Positions 5,597 through 5,597 of a DNA stretch of 5,597 bases are shown here, in pieces (position 1 is the stretch's first letter; each line of letters begins with the position of its first letter). The stretch spans positions 1-5,597 of the forward strand of contig USQD01000142.1 in NCBI GenBank assembly GCA_900556795.1. Direction: 5' to 3'. The DNA comes from an uncultured Prevotella sp. GTDB taxonomy: Bacteria > Bacteroidota > Bacteroidia > Bacteroidales > Bacteroidaceae. Below the pieces are notes generated by a model that was given only the letters and a program-made list of their open reading frames with translations, searched no databases and was not told where the DNA came from. The translations under genes and the position numbers were made by a program.

Positions 5597-5597
5597 G

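Overview
The window reads as chromosomal DNA from a Bacteroidota bacterium, most likely a Prevotella/Segatella-type member of the Prevotellaceae. The evidence is the Bacteroidetes-type -7 promoter element (TAnnTTTG, twice as TACCTTTG), start codons without properly spaced Shine-Dalgarno sites, the hisH-hisA-hisF-hisIE order with a fused hisIE, and an HU(CCDC81-like)-SPOR membrane protein of a kind typical of this phylum. The genus is an inference from protein style; no database was searched. Every gene lies on the minus strand, so the window is read from right to left.

Right part (about 3920-5597): a -7 element sits five bases before the GTG start of a single-pass membrane protein with two predicted N-terminal HU-like domains and a C-terminal SPOR domain (5583-4489). 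Thirty-one bases further on is a small zinc-ribbon plus FHA-like protein (4457-3924). The pair is closed by a strong hairpin terminator with a perfect 21-bp stem (3844-3894).

Middle and left part (3787-1): a promoter with an 11-bp perfect dyad just upstream of its -7 element drives hisH (3722-3081), hisA (3084-2365, ATGA overlap with hisH), hisF (2309-1530), hisIE (1499-852), ftsE (823-107) and the first 22 codons of an aspartate kinase (68 to beyond base 1). No terminator or second -7 element is visible in the gaps, so one long transcript is likely. HisH and HisF form the imidazole glycerol phosphate synthase. HisIE and HisA carry out the steps just before it, so the four genes convert phosphoribosyl-ATP to imidazole glycerol phosphate and AICAR. 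FtsE is a divisome ABC ATPase found here without FtsX. The aspartate kinase opens the aspartate family pathway.

The most unusual structure is the hisA-hisF junction. Two different 7-bp tandem repeats sit 20 bp apart: one (five units) encodes the end and stop codon of hisA, the other (four units) contains the ATG of hisF, which gives HisF an N-terminal extension of eight residues. Other points of interest are the probably leaderless GTG-started HU-SPOR gene, the operator-like dyad at the his promoter, and the FHA-like domain that lacks the usual phosphothreonine-binding residues. I see no phage, insertion sequence, CRISPR array or RNA gene.
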